From: a virus
Length of the DNA: 64,000 bases
Strand: one strand, 5' to 3'
Virus record (IMG/VR): IMGVR_UViG_3300008261_000001
Coordinates: 124,001 to 188,000 of that record
Shown: piece by piece, positions 24,072 to 32,272 of the stretch
How positions within the stretch are numbered: the stretch's first letter is position 1
Layout: the number at the start of each line of letters is the position of its first letter
The notes under the pieces: model-generated
What the model was told of the DNA's origin: nothing
The model's database searches: none
The model's input: only the letters and a program-made list of their open reading frames with translations
Translations under genes and position numbers: made by a program

Positions 24072-25740
24072 TGAGATGGGTAAGCCTGTAGCCGAGATTA
24101 AACAGAAATCTAAGGTGAGCACGAGGAAGTTGTCTCCAACGGAGATGAAGTCCCGTGTTAAGGTCGCTATGACCACAGGCGGTTCGATGATGGGTAGCGG
24201 TGGAAACTTCTACTCACCTGAACTATCCACAGATTTCTTAGAGCTACCCCAAAGCCAAGACGAGCAAAGGAACTACTTTAGGTTCTTTTATCGCACGGAT
24301 CCCTTTGTGGGGCAAGCGGTGGACTTACACACAGAGTTGCCGTTATCCAAAATCCGCTTGGGGTTGCCCAAAGCTAAAAATAGGGATATGGCTTATGAGG
24401 CGTTGCGGTTTTGTGAGAAGTGGTCGAAGCGTGTGGGTTTGCTTCATAGGCTCATAGAGATACTGCACGAGTACAACCTTTTGGGTGAGGTGTTTGTTTT
24501 CTGTGAAGACAATAACCCCGATATGCCCAAGACGGTCACACACAAGAAGATCAATAAGCTCACTCGTGAAGGGGAAGCGATTGAGGATTGGGAGGAGTAC
24601 GAGGACTCTCTAGATAGAGCTTACAAGTGGCTTAAAAAGAACTATAAGGGTTGGACAAGCCTAAAGGTATTGCCACCCGAACAAGTACATATGGAGACTT
24701 TTCCATTTACATCCGAAAAGATCGTGGAACTGATTCCAGACTCCAAGACAAAGGCGGTGGTGGAGCGAGCTTCCATGCAAGACCCCTCTGCAATGAGGGT
24801 CGTAGAGTCAATGCCTTCTGATGTAGTGGAGGCACTAAGGGAGGGTCGCAACATCCCCTTAAACACAGATCCAGATGCTGGTAGCTTTGTGTACTTCATG
24901 GCTCGTAAGAAGTCTCAGTATGAGCCAAGAGGTCACTCTATCCTAGAACGCTGTCTGCGTATCCTTATTTACAGGGATAAGCTGAGGCAAGCCCAGACCT
25001 CGATAGCGTCTAGACACATGACACCCATACGCCTTGTCTATGCGGAAGACATGGACGCGGCTGATGTCGAGGCGTTGCGTGACCAAGTGGACTTAGCTCT
25101 GCAAGACCCAGATTACTCGATCATTGCTAACTTCCAAGTGTCTTGGGAGGAGATGGGTGCTGATTCGCGTCTATTGGACTTGAGCGGTGAGTACGATATG
25201 ACGGATAGACAAATGTACGCGGGCTTAGGCGTGACTGAGTCTCTGTTGTCGGGCGAGTCTAGCTACTCAGGCGATAGGATAAACCTAGAGGTCATTAACA
25301 CACGCTATATGCTCATGCGTGAAGTGCTTCAAGAGATGGTGGAGGAAAATATCCTAAAGCCCATGTGTAAGCGTATGGGCTTCATAGAGGAAGACGAGGA
25401 CGGAGAAGAGGTAGTCGTTCACCCAACCTTGAGCTTTACTCGCTTAGGGTTGAGGGATAACCAAGACACCTTTGACGCTCTCTTTAATCTCTATCAGAAG
25501 GGTTCTTTGGACATCGACATCATCTTGGAGTTGTTGAACATAGACCCACAGACGACCAAAGCGAAGCTAGAGAGGGATATGTTCACGCTGAACGACTCTC
25601 AGTTCAACGAGGTGTTGAGGGGCATTTATGGAGATGCAGGGTCTAAGCTGGCTGAAAACTCTGACGCGATAGAGCGTATCGCTAGAAATCTAGGTTTGAA
25701 GTACACACCTCCAGCGGATGAAGATGGCGGTCGGTTCTAA
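24055..25740 (+). CDS. portal protein
   Basis: 561 residues. FRFFYRTDPFVGQAVDLHTELPLSK (near 80-100, shortened here) is typical of portal proteins, followed by a helical wing, then LRQAQTSIASRHMTPIRLVY and a C-terminal GLGVTESLLSGESSYSGDRINLEV segment common in large-phage portals. The dodecameric portal is the DNA channel at one head vertex. AAGGAG ends 4 nt before ATG 24055, within the previous gene. The 3' 16 bp are part of a later duplication (repeated at 26380). Confidence 0.85.
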   Translation: MIDDNDEMGKPVAEIKQKSKVSTRKLSPTEMKSRVKVAMTTGGSMMGSGGNFYSPELSTDFLELPQSQDEQRNYFRFFYRTDPFVGQAVDLHTELPLSKIRLGLPKAKNRDMAYEALRFCEKWSKRVGLLHRLIEILHEYNLLGEVFVFCEDNNPDMPKTVTHKKINKLTREGEAIEDWEEYEDSLDRAYKWLKKNYKGWTSLKVLPPEQVHMETFPFTSEKIVELIPDSKTKAVVERASMQDPSAMRVVESMPSDVVEALREGRNIPLNTDPDAGSFVYFMARKKSQYEPRGHSILERCLRILIYRDKLRQAQTSIASRHMTPIRLVYAEDMDAADVEALRDQVDLALQDPDYSIIANFQVSWEEMGADSRLLDLSGEYDMTDRQMYAGLGVTESLLSGESSYSGDRINLEVINTRYMLMREVLQEMVEENILKPMCKRMGFIEEDEDGEEVVVHPTLSFTRLGLRDNQDTFDALFNLYQKGSLDIDIILELLNIDPQTTKAKLERDMFTLNDSQFNEVLRGIYGDAGSKLAENSDAIERIARNLGLKYTPPADEDGGRF

Positions 25741-25912
25741 TAGATTATTTATACTCCAAGATAGCGGATAGGTTAACCCTTAACCCAACCCCTGTCTTGG
25801 AGTAATCAAGATGAGAACAGCATCGGAAGTATTAAGAAGCCTTGAGGCTCGTATCGCTCGTTTAGAGGGTCGCACAGCTTCTTCAAAGAGAAGTGCAAGC
25901 CTTACCCCCCAC
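25725..25912 (+). repeat. direct repeat, copy 1 (portal 3' end, leader and N-terminal tag)
   Basis: Nearly identical to 26380-26567 (offset 655). It covers the last codons of the portal gene, TTTATA box, leader hairpin and first ~34 codons of the following gene. Marks a tandem duplication. Confidence 0.95.
25748..25802 (+). promoter_or_regulatory. TTTATA box and leader hairpin
   Basis: TTTATA (25748-25753), then CTCCAAGATAG pairs with CTGTCTTGGAG (one G-T pair). The loop carries GGATAGGTTAACCC. The 3' arm holds GGAG, the ribosome-binding site of the gene at 25811. Confidence 0.65.
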
Positions 25913-26293
25913 CTTCGTAAAGTTTCTTCGATGATGAAATTAAACTTCAAAGTGTACACAGATGACTATGACCTTTCAGAGGATGATAGGGATATGCTCC
26001 TTGATTCCGCTGTTAAGCACCTAAGTAAAGTATTCGGTGGGAGGGTAAGTATTGATGGTGGTAGTTATGGAGAGTTTCATCTGTGCAGTATGGGTGTGAC
26101 TCTAAAAGAGGCAGGGGAGATTATGAGTCTTGTGGAAAGAAAAGATGTTGGTCATCTCACCATACCCGTAGGAATGGGAGCCTCCCCCGTTTACGCACAA
26201 GACTTCTATCTAAGTGATGTTCGTGGGAAAACTATTGCTGAGGGAGATGATCTGATTGAGTATCTTACTAATGCAGGTGTGATGATCAACTAA
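25811..26293 (+). CDS. tagged virion-type protein, duplicate 1 (160 aa)
   Basis: The first 19 residues, MRTASEVLRSLEARIARLE, recur at the start of several otherwise different proteins here, followed by GRTASSKRSASLT. The body (about 40-160) is a small alpha/beta domain (FKVYTDDYDLSEDDRDMLL), weakly similar to the next gene (FDEKVYIEDYMDGRL against FGGRVSIDGGSYGEF). GGAGTAATCAAG precedes ATG. Interpretation: a precursor whose tag targets it to the prohead and is removed by the prohead protease (30859-32244); SLE at 10-12 or RLE at 17-19 would be the cut. Body function unknown. Confidence 0.75.
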   Translation: MRTASEVLRSLEARIARLEGRTASSKRSASLTPHLRKVSSMMKLNFKVYTDDYDLSEDDRDMLLDSAVKHLSKVFGGRVSIDGGSYGEFHLCSMGVTLKEAGEIMSLVERKDVGHLTIPVGMGASPVYAQDFYLSDVRGKTIAEGDDLIEYLTNAGVMIN

Positions 26294-26379
26294 GCCTTAG
26301 TGCTAAGTTTATTAGTGGTTTTGACTCAATAAACCCTTTATGAACCAACACCCCTAGATTTATCGCCCATAATGAACCC
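26294..26379 (+). other. remnant of a downstream gene start at the duplication junction
   Basis: The stretch CCCTTTATGAACCAACACCCCTAGAT-type sequence (shortened) matches the leader at 26981-27005, and ATCGCCCATAATGAACCCT matches 27064-27082 inside the gene at 27036 with one change. The bases between are missing. Directly after comes the repeated portal tail. This is the scar of a tandem duplication followed by deletion. Confidence 0.8.
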
Positions 26380-26567
26380 TGGCGGTCGGTTCTAATAGAT
26401 TATTTATACTCCAAGATAGCGGATAGGTTAACCCTTAACCCAACCCCTGTCTTGGAGTAATCAAGATGAGAACAGCATCAGAAGTCTTAAGAAGCCTTGA
26501 AGCTCGTATTGCCCGTTTAGAGGGTCGCACAGCTTCTTCAAAGAGAAGTGCAAGCCTCACCGCCCCC
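26380..26567 (+). repeat. direct repeat, copy 2
   Basis: Second copy of 25725-25912, starting with 16 bp of the portal gene end, now non-coding. The leader is unchanged; the coding part differs mostly at synonymous positions. Confidence 0.95.
26403..26457 (+). promoter_or_regulatory. TTTATA box and leader hairpin (duplicate)
   Basis: Identical to the element at 25748-25802: TTTATA, an 11-bp stem, and GGAG in the 3' arm before the gene at 26466. Confidence 0.65.
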
Positions 26568-26963
26568 CATCGTAAATCTGCCTCTCATAACGATATGGAC
26601 TATAAAGTTTGGACATATGATTTGATGTTCACTCTTTATCAAGAAGGCAGCATCCTTTCAGATGACGAACTGGAAAAAATGCTCAGAGCGAGTGTTAATG
26701 ATCTAACAAAGATATTTGACGAAAAAGTATATATTGAAGATTATATGGATGGGAGACTTTCATGCGGTATTTCAAATTTGGATCTAGAATCCGTCCATCG
26801 GATTATGAAATATGTGGATAGATTTGCTGTAGGTCCTTACACCATAGAAACAAGACGGGGATCAGGTGTTTACGCAAATGGCTTTGTGCTGTTGGACGAC
26901 AACTCCGGTCGCCGCGTGGCGGAGGGGGACGAACTGATGGATTTGCTTGAGAGGTGGGCGTAA
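26466..26963 (+). CDS. tagged virion-type protein, duplicate 2 (165 aa)
   Basis: The N-terminal tag is identical at protein level to the upstream copy through RTASSKRSASLT. The body has diverged strongly (DYKVWTYDLMFTLYQEGSIL...) but keeps the same layout and length, ending DELMDLLERWA where copy 1 ends DDLIEYLTNAGVMIN. A preserved tag with a fast-changing body suggests the tag is the functional constant. Same ribosome-binding site and leader as copy 1. Confidence 0.75.
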   Translation: MRTASEVLRSLEARIARLEGRTASSKRSASLTAPHRKSASHNDMDYKVWTYDLMFTLYQEGSILSDDELEKMLRASVNDLTKIFDEKVYIEDYMDGRLSCGISNLDLESVHRIMKYVDRFAVGPYTIETRRGSGVYANGFVLLDDNSGRRVAEGDELMDLLERWA

Positions 26964-26982
26964 ATAGCCAATCAATAAACCC

Positions 26983-27031
26983 TTTATGAACCAACACCCC
27001 TAGATATAACTATCCAATATCTAGGGGTGTT
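26983..27031 (+). promoter_or_regulatory. TTTATG box and perfect 15-bp leader hairpin
   Basis: TTTATG (26983-26988), then AACACCCCTAGATAT (26993-27007) and ATATCTAGGGGTGTT (27017-27031) with loop AACTATCCA. AGGGG in the 3' arm is the probable ribosome-binding site for ATG 27036. Confidence 0.7.
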
Positions 27032-27035
27032 GTTT

Positions 27036-27647
27036 ATGAGTCAGCACGAAAAGGATATGGGCTTATTGCCCATAATGAACCCTTTGTTCAACCTGCGTGA
27101 GATATGTAAGCAGATGGTGTTGCTAGAAGACCATCTGAACAATCCGCGTAAGCGTTGTCCCGACTGCATCTCAAAGCACTTCATCACAATAGAGGCTTTC
27201 TTTGAGGAAGCTATCTCATTGGATAAGGATTTGAAGTACAGCAAGCTCCTAGACGGCAAGGCTCAGATAATGAGGGACTTGCAGGGGTTGTGGTTGAAAT
27301 TCAAGGATACGGATAAAGAGGACAGGGGTTATGCCTTAGTAGCTCAGTTCTTGAGGCGACTGCGTAAGGACATACTGCCCATGTCGTTTGATGTAAGGAA
27401 GATGGCGTGTTTATCCGTTTCTTGTCCTCATCGGAAGCGTGTTGCTACCTTGACCCAAACGGAAAAAGAGGAGCGTGAGGTGGAGTCTCTAATCAAGACC
27501 TCGCCTAAGAAGAAGCCCCCTCGTAAGGATAAGATGAGGCGTAGGGTGGATGTTGAGGATAAAGATTTGGGTGGGAATAAGACCGACCCAGACCTCAAGA
27601 AAGCCTCTCTTATTCAGCGTGTGGTTGATCGCTATTTATCCCATTAA
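27036..27647 (+). CDS. hypothetical virion-block protein with CPDC motif (203 aa)
   Basis: Start ATG 27036 is chosen; an in-frame GTG at 27027 lies in the leader stem. The N-terminal half is helical with RKRCPDCISKHF at about 36-47, later CLSVSCPHRKR, so a metal site is possible. The C-terminal quarter is Lys-rich (KKKPPRKDKMRRR) and ends IQRVVDRYLSH, a RYL-type ending like other virion proteins here. No named family. Confidence 0.7.
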   Translation: MSQHEKDMGLLPIMNPLFNLREICKQMVLLEDHLNNPRKRCPDCISKHFITIEAFFEEAISLDKDLKYSKLLDGKAQIMRDLQGLWLKFKDTDKEDRGYALVAQFLRRLRKDILPMSFDVRKMACLSVSCPHRKRVATLTQTEKEEREVESLIKTSPKKKPPRKDKMRRRVDVEDKDLGGNKTDPDLKKASLIQRVVDRYLSH

Positions 27648-27665
27648 ACCTAAGGTTGTATCAGT

Positions 27666-30600
27666 ATGAATGTCTTTTCCTTATTGCGTGAAATAGAGGC
27701 TGTGGGCGAAAGGATTGAATCGCTCTCTAGGAGGGTGGGTTTAAATGTTCGCACAAGTGCTAAAAAGAAAAAGGATACCCCTCTCTCTGAACAAGCGAAA
27801 TCGAACTTAAAAGACAACACCTACAAGGATGTAGACACAAAAAAGGACATATCCTTTGGGACTGCTTTAAAGAAAGAGCACCCAAAGGCGGTCAAGGACT
27901 ACAAAAAGGAGTTGTCCAAAATAAAGGGAACGAAGAAGCCCCTAAAGAACTCAGAGTACAGATCGGGTGGTCAGTTTTCAGCCGATGTAAGAGTAGACCT
28001 TGAGGGGGCGTTCTCAAACGCGAGTGTAAGGGTGGATATTGAGAGCTTATCAATACCACAAGAAATGGGTATGAGAGCCGTTATAAGTGTTGTGGTTAAT
28101 GTGGCGACCGATATAGACGATGGCTATGAGTATGAGGAAAAGGAAAAAGGTGCTAGGAAACCTAAACAAAAGGGTTTGGATAAACAAAAGGGTTTGGATA
28201 AACAACAAGTCTTACCCAAAGACAAAAAGGCTCGTGTCAAAAAGATAAAAGATAAACTCGACGAGGTTTTACCCACACAGATAGATCTCCCCAACGGAGA
28301 AACCCTACCCGTTAATACGGAGGCTTTATCCAATATGACTACTGAGCGTCTAGAGGAGACACAAAAGACTCTAGACGCTCGTGCTGAGGAAAGGCAAGAA
28401 ACAGACTCCGAGTCTAAGGCTGATGAGAAGTCTTTATCCGAGCAGATAGAAAAGAAGATTTATTCGTCTAAGCTAAAGACAAGGGAAGAGCCAAGTGAGC
28501 TAGAGTCCGCGTTGAATCGGACAATAGATAAAATGTTCGAGGACGACGAGGGGTTTTTGAGTTCGGAGAAGGTACGGACTCAAAAGAGCGAGCTAAAGGG
28601 TCTTACGAGGTCGATTCAGTCGATGTCGCTCGAAGAGGCTGAGGAGGTGGCTAAGGCGTATGAGAAGCAAGGGGAGAGCCTCATAAACTCTTTTACGGGC
28701 AAAGACAGCGACTATGAGGGATTGAGTGAGCTTTACAAAGCCACACAAGAGGTTTTAAAAGCTGGGATACCTCAGAACCCTTTAGAGGATGAGGATATAG
28801 AGCATAAGCTCTTGGCGGAAGCCTCATTGGAAAAGTTATCCAAAGTCTCCAAACTCGATCAGCTAGAGACACTTAATGAAAAGCTAAAGGATAAGTCCCT
28901 TTCCAAAGAGGAAGCAAAAACCATTAAAGAGGAGATATCCAATATTGAGAAGGGAGCTAAAGCGTTATTGGAGGCAGAGGGCATTGATCCTTCAGCATAT
29001 AAAGCCTTCGTAGCGTACAGAAAGAATCCAGAAAAAGGGTTCAAAGATTTCGCCTCTGCTTTGGAAAAGTCCAAGTGGATGTCGGATAACTTAGAAGATA
29101 TACAAGGCGAGGTAGATCAAAAGAAGTCGGCTATAACCAAGCCCTACAGAGAGCAAGTTGGTAAGTATCTGGCGGCAAAAGCGATGGAGGAGGGATTTAT
29201 TCGAGATCCCATGTACGGAGTAAAGAGTATTGGAAAGACCGATATGAACGACTCTGATGTGGTAGCTCATCGCAGGCAGGTTAGGATAAACCAAGCTAGG
29301 CGATATAAGCAGATGAGTTCTGAAATACGCGATCTAGCCGTCCTAGAAACACAAGACTTATCCAATGACAACGCAAAGCTGATTGCAGAACTCGAAGAGA
29401 AACAATCTAAGGGTGAGGATGTATCCCAAGCCTTACAACAAGCGAGGGAGAAGCAGAATCAATATCAAGACACTCTTGCGGGCTTAAATACAGCAAGGCT
29501 TTTATTGGGTGAAAAGCCTATAGATGGTTTTCAAGAGGTCGATGAGAACCTCTTGAACTTAGCCAAGAGCGTAGACGACAATAATCTTTTAGAGGCGGTC
29601 TCCGTTTTAGGTTCACCCACAGGTGGGGGTAAAGACAGAGAACAAACACGGGAGGCTGTTAAGGGTGCCTTATCCGAAATGTCCTTAGATCGTTTTGGGC
29701 AGATCGTGGGAGATCAGTACGAGGATATGCTCGATGTCCTTAAACCCACTTACTGCCCATCTACACCAAAAAACGAAGCGGCAGGTTTAGCGGATAAACA
29801 TCTTACGGAGGGGCAGAAGTGTCCAGAGCCTTTAGACCCACGACTACATGACCTTATGCGTAGGTACATCACTGACTCGTATGCAGACACACAAAGCATA
29901 CGGAGTGAAGATAGGGGTGGTTTCGATGAAGGTAGATCGAAACAAGTATCCACTCAACAGCGTAAGGAGTTCAAAGAGCTTTGGGATAAAAGCAAAGAGG
30001 AAGTCCTAAAAGCCATAACCATGAGCGAGGACGACCCCGCATATGATGAAGACGCTGTGGTGAGTACCCTAGAGCTATTTGGGTTGGAACTGAGGATGAG
30101 GAACTATGAAACGCTGATGGTGGACGGCAAGAAGATAGTCGGTCATGAAGCCATCATGAAGTACATCCGCAAGGTTCAAGAAATGGATAAGAAGGAGCGA
30201 GAGAAAAAGGTAAAGGAGTTGGCGAAGCAGTTTGAAGATTTCTTAAAGCAGAATGAACCTGAGGCTTCTGAAACACCCCCTCGTACAGCAAATATATTTA
30301 ATAAATCTTTTATAGACCCACGCTTAAATATCGCAGGAGACTTTCTTATGAAGAAAAGTGCGACAACCTATGTGGACTATCAAGCTCTAGCCTCAACATT
30401 TGAGGTTGGGATGAGTGTATTTACGCATAGTGGTGGCGATCCTGCTCGATCAGGTGTTGTGGTTGCCGTATTTCCAGCTATTGGAATGGTCGATGTACAG
30501 TTTCCACACGGAAGCACTCGTCTCCCAGTAGAGGATCTTGTCATTGACCATACTAAAGAAATAGCACCACTACCGGATAGTTTGATATCCGTACCTGGCG

Positions 30601-30854
30601 GTGTGGGTACACAGCCTGTGTCTTTAGGTGTAAAGCGTGTAGCTTCAGCCTATATGGAAAAGACAGCACTTTATTGGTGGGCTAAAGATAGGGTGTACAG
30701 AAAATCGAAATCCGAGGTTAAACCATCGTGTCCTAAGTGCAAAGACATGATGAAGCCCTCGGTGTATAAGAGGCGAAATGGAAAGAGCGACAGACTTTTA
30801 GTTTGTACCTCTTGTGTTTTCGTCATAAAGACCACCGACATCGTGGAAGGATAA
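27666..30854 (+). CDS. large helical virion-block protein with C-terminal zinc ribbon (1062 aa)
   Basis: The N-terminus MNVFSLLREIEAVGERIES is a divergent form of the tag seen in the RTASEVLRSLE proteins. The bulk (150-870) is highly charged and helical, with KGLDKQ repeated. Residues ~900-980 form a small strand-rich domain (ALASTFEVGMSVFTHSGGD, MVDVQFPHGSTRLP), SH3- or KOW-like. The end holds a zinc ribbon: CPKCKDMM ... LLVCTSC. Probably an internal or structural head protein; no enzymatic motif is seen. AAGG is 11 nt before ATG. Confidence 0.7.
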   Translation: MNVFSLLREIEAVGERIESLSRRVGLNVRTSAKKKKDTPLSEQAKSNLKDNTYKDVDTKKDISFGTALKKEHPKAVKDYKKELSKIKGTKKPLKNSEYRSGGQFSADVRVDLEGAFSNASVRVDIESLSIPQEMGMRAVISVVVNVATDIDDGYEYEEKEKGARKPKQKGLDKQKGLDKQQVLPKDKKARVKKIKDKLDEVLPTQIDLPNGETLPVNTEALSNMTTERLEETQKTLDARAEERQETDSESKADEKSLSEQIEKKIYSSKLKTREEPSELESALNRTIDKMFEDDEGFLSSEKVRTQKSELKGLTRSIQSMSLEEAEEVAKAYEKQGESLINSFTGKDSDYEGLSELYKATQEVLKAGIPQNPLEDEDIEHKLLAEASLEKLSKVSKLDQLETLNEKLKDKSLSKEEAKTIKEEISNIEKGAKALLEAEGIDPSAYKAFVAYRKNPEKGFKDFASALEKSKWMSDNLEDIQGEVDQKKSAITKPYREQVGKYLAAKAMEEGFIRDPMYGVKSIGKTDMNDSDVVAHRRQVRINQARRYKQMSSEIRDLAVLETQDLSNDNAKLIAELEEKQSKGEDVSQALQQAREKQNQYQDTLAGLNTARLLLGEKPIDGFQEVDENLLNLAKSVDDNNLLEAVSVLGSPTGGGKDREQTREAVKGALSEMSLDRFGQIVGDQYEDMLDVLKPTYCPSTPKNEAAGLADKHLTEGQKCPEPLDPRLHDLMRRYITDSYADTQSIRSEDRGGFDEGRSKQVSTQQRKEFKELWDKSKEEVLKAITMSEDDPAYDEDAVVSTLELFGLELRMRNYETLMVDGKKIVGHEAIMKYIRKVQEMDKKEREKKVKELAKQFEDFLKQNEPEASETPPRTANIFNKSFIDPRLNIAGDFLMKKSATTYVDYQALASTFEVGMSVFTHSGGDPARSGVVVAVFPAIGMVDVQFPHGSTRLPVEDLVIDHTKEIAPLPDSLISVPGGVGTQPVSLGVKRVASAYMEKTALYWWAKDRVYRKSKSEVKPSCPKCKDMMKPSVYKRRNGKSDRLLVCTSCVFVIKTTDIVEG

Positions 30855-30858
30855 GCAC

Positions 30859-32244
30859 ATGGCTTTTTTAAGATATGCTAAGGCTAATGTGGTCAATCCT
30901 CAACTCAACTTTAAGGGTTGGGATAAGGTGCGTGTGGCGAGTGGTTCTAAATCTTCATTGGGTGGTGGATTGGTTCAGAAAGCCCAAGACATCTTGGGTG
31001 AGCCTTGCACACCTGAGAGGTTTTTACTTACCCACTCAACCATAGTCTGTTCAGTAGATGCGGTAACCGTTCCTAACTCCAAGACGGGTTCTATCGTAGA
31101 GCAAGGCTTAAAGATTAACCGCAAGTACGCTAATTGGCGAGTCACATCTGAAACGGATAAGTTCATAAATAACAACCTAGATTGTTGGTCTAGGGAGGTT
31201 ATTATGAAGTCCTACAAGACTTTCATTGGGGCTCAGAACTTTTTGGAGCATATACAGGTTGAAGAACTCTCTAAGGGTCGGATTATTGATGCTGTTCTTC
31301 GAGATGTTGGTGAATCTTTATATGTGGACATCTTGGTAGCCACTGACAGAAAACACACCGACTTGGTTAATCAAATAATCAAGGGCGAAATGAACGCCAT
31401 GAGCATGGGTTGTTCTGTAGAGGCGACCATATGCACCAAGTGCGGTCATGTGGCTGCGGATGAGACTGAGTTCTGTCCCCATGTGAAGTACGAAAAGGGA
31501 AATGTCTTTTATGACGAACAGGGTAATAAGCACCGAGTTGCAGAACTCTGTGGACATGAGGACATGGGCGAGACAGGTGGCGTGACTTTTATTGAGGCAT
31601 CTTGGGTGGCAACCCCTGCCTTTAAGGGTGCAGTCACTCGTAATATCCTTGAGCTTCCTCAGACTAAACAAGCCTCAGAAGCTATCCTAAATCAAATCCC
31701 ATCGGCTTGGTTATCCAAAGTGGCTGGTCCGTTTGATGACGAGGAAGAAGATGCAGGAGAGGAAGCTCCCGCTGAACCCCCCAAGTCACTTATGCAACAG
31801 CTAGAGGATGTGTATCAGACAGCTATCCTCGATAGGTTGCGTGTAAAGCTAGAGAACGAAATCAAAGAGGAACAGGCTAAGTTAGTCTTAAATCCTCCTA
31901 TTGATAAGTCCACGGCTGAACAGAACGACACCGTCATTAAAGAAGGGTCTCGTACTCTAAAGAAATCCTACTTAAAGGCATTAGAGTTAAGTATTAAGAC
32001 TGCCTCTAGCATAGACGAGGCAGTCTTGAACTTATCTTTGGTTAATAGCCATTATGGGGTAAAGATACCTGCTCACATTTATAAGCTCGCCCAAAAGCTA
32101 GGGTCGGCTTCTAACTTTAAGAGCGTAGACTCTTACCTCAAGCAAGCCAATGTTTTACATGGCTCAAATCTTTCTGAGTCGGATAAGGTAAAACTTATCC
32201 GATTTGCAAAGCTCCTCTCCCTCCACCAATCGGGCAGAAAATAA
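30859..32244 (+). CDS. prohead maturation protease with zinc-finger insertion
   Basis: 461 residues. FIGAQNFLEHIQVEELSKG (H131), then VDILVATDRKHTDLVNQII and NAMSMGCSV (S182) follow the pattern of phage prohead proteases (G-x-x-EH ... SMG), a herpesvirus-type serine protease fold. A zinc-finger-like insertion follows (CTKCGHVAADETEFCPHV, then ELCGHE). The C-terminal half is helical. The enzyme would process scaffold and tagged head proteins during maturation. It lies directly before the scaffold-like and capsid genes, the usual order. Confidence 0.8.
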   Translation: MAFLRYAKANVVNPQLNFKGWDKVRVASGSKSSLGGGLVQKAQDILGEPCTPERFLLTHSTIVCSVDAVTVPNSKTGSIVEQGLKINRKYANWRVTSETDKFINNNLDCWSREVIMKSYKTFIGAQNFLEHIQVEELSKGRIIDAVLRDVGESLYVDILVATDRKHTDLVNQIIKGEMNAMSMGCSVEATICTKCGHVAADETEFCPHVKYEKGNVFYDEQGNKHRVAELCGHEDMGETGGVTFIEASWVATPAFKGAVTRNILELPQTKQASEAILNQIPSAWLSKVAGPFDDEEEDAGEEAPAEPPKSLMQQLEDVYQTAILDRLRVKLENEIKEEQAKLVLNPPIDKSTAEQNDTVIKEGSRTLKKSYLKALELSIKTASSIDEAVLNLSLVNSHYGVKIPAHIYKLAQKLGSASNFKSVDSYLKQANVLHGSNLSESDKVKLIRFAKLLSLHQSGRK

Positions 32245-32272
32245 GTCCTGCCCCACTCGAAAGGAAATACCT

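Noticed and set aside
25748-26457. CRISPR-like direct repeats around 25.7-26.5 kb
   Set aside because: Only two copies, 655 bp apart, each containing a gene; it is a gene duplication and not an array.
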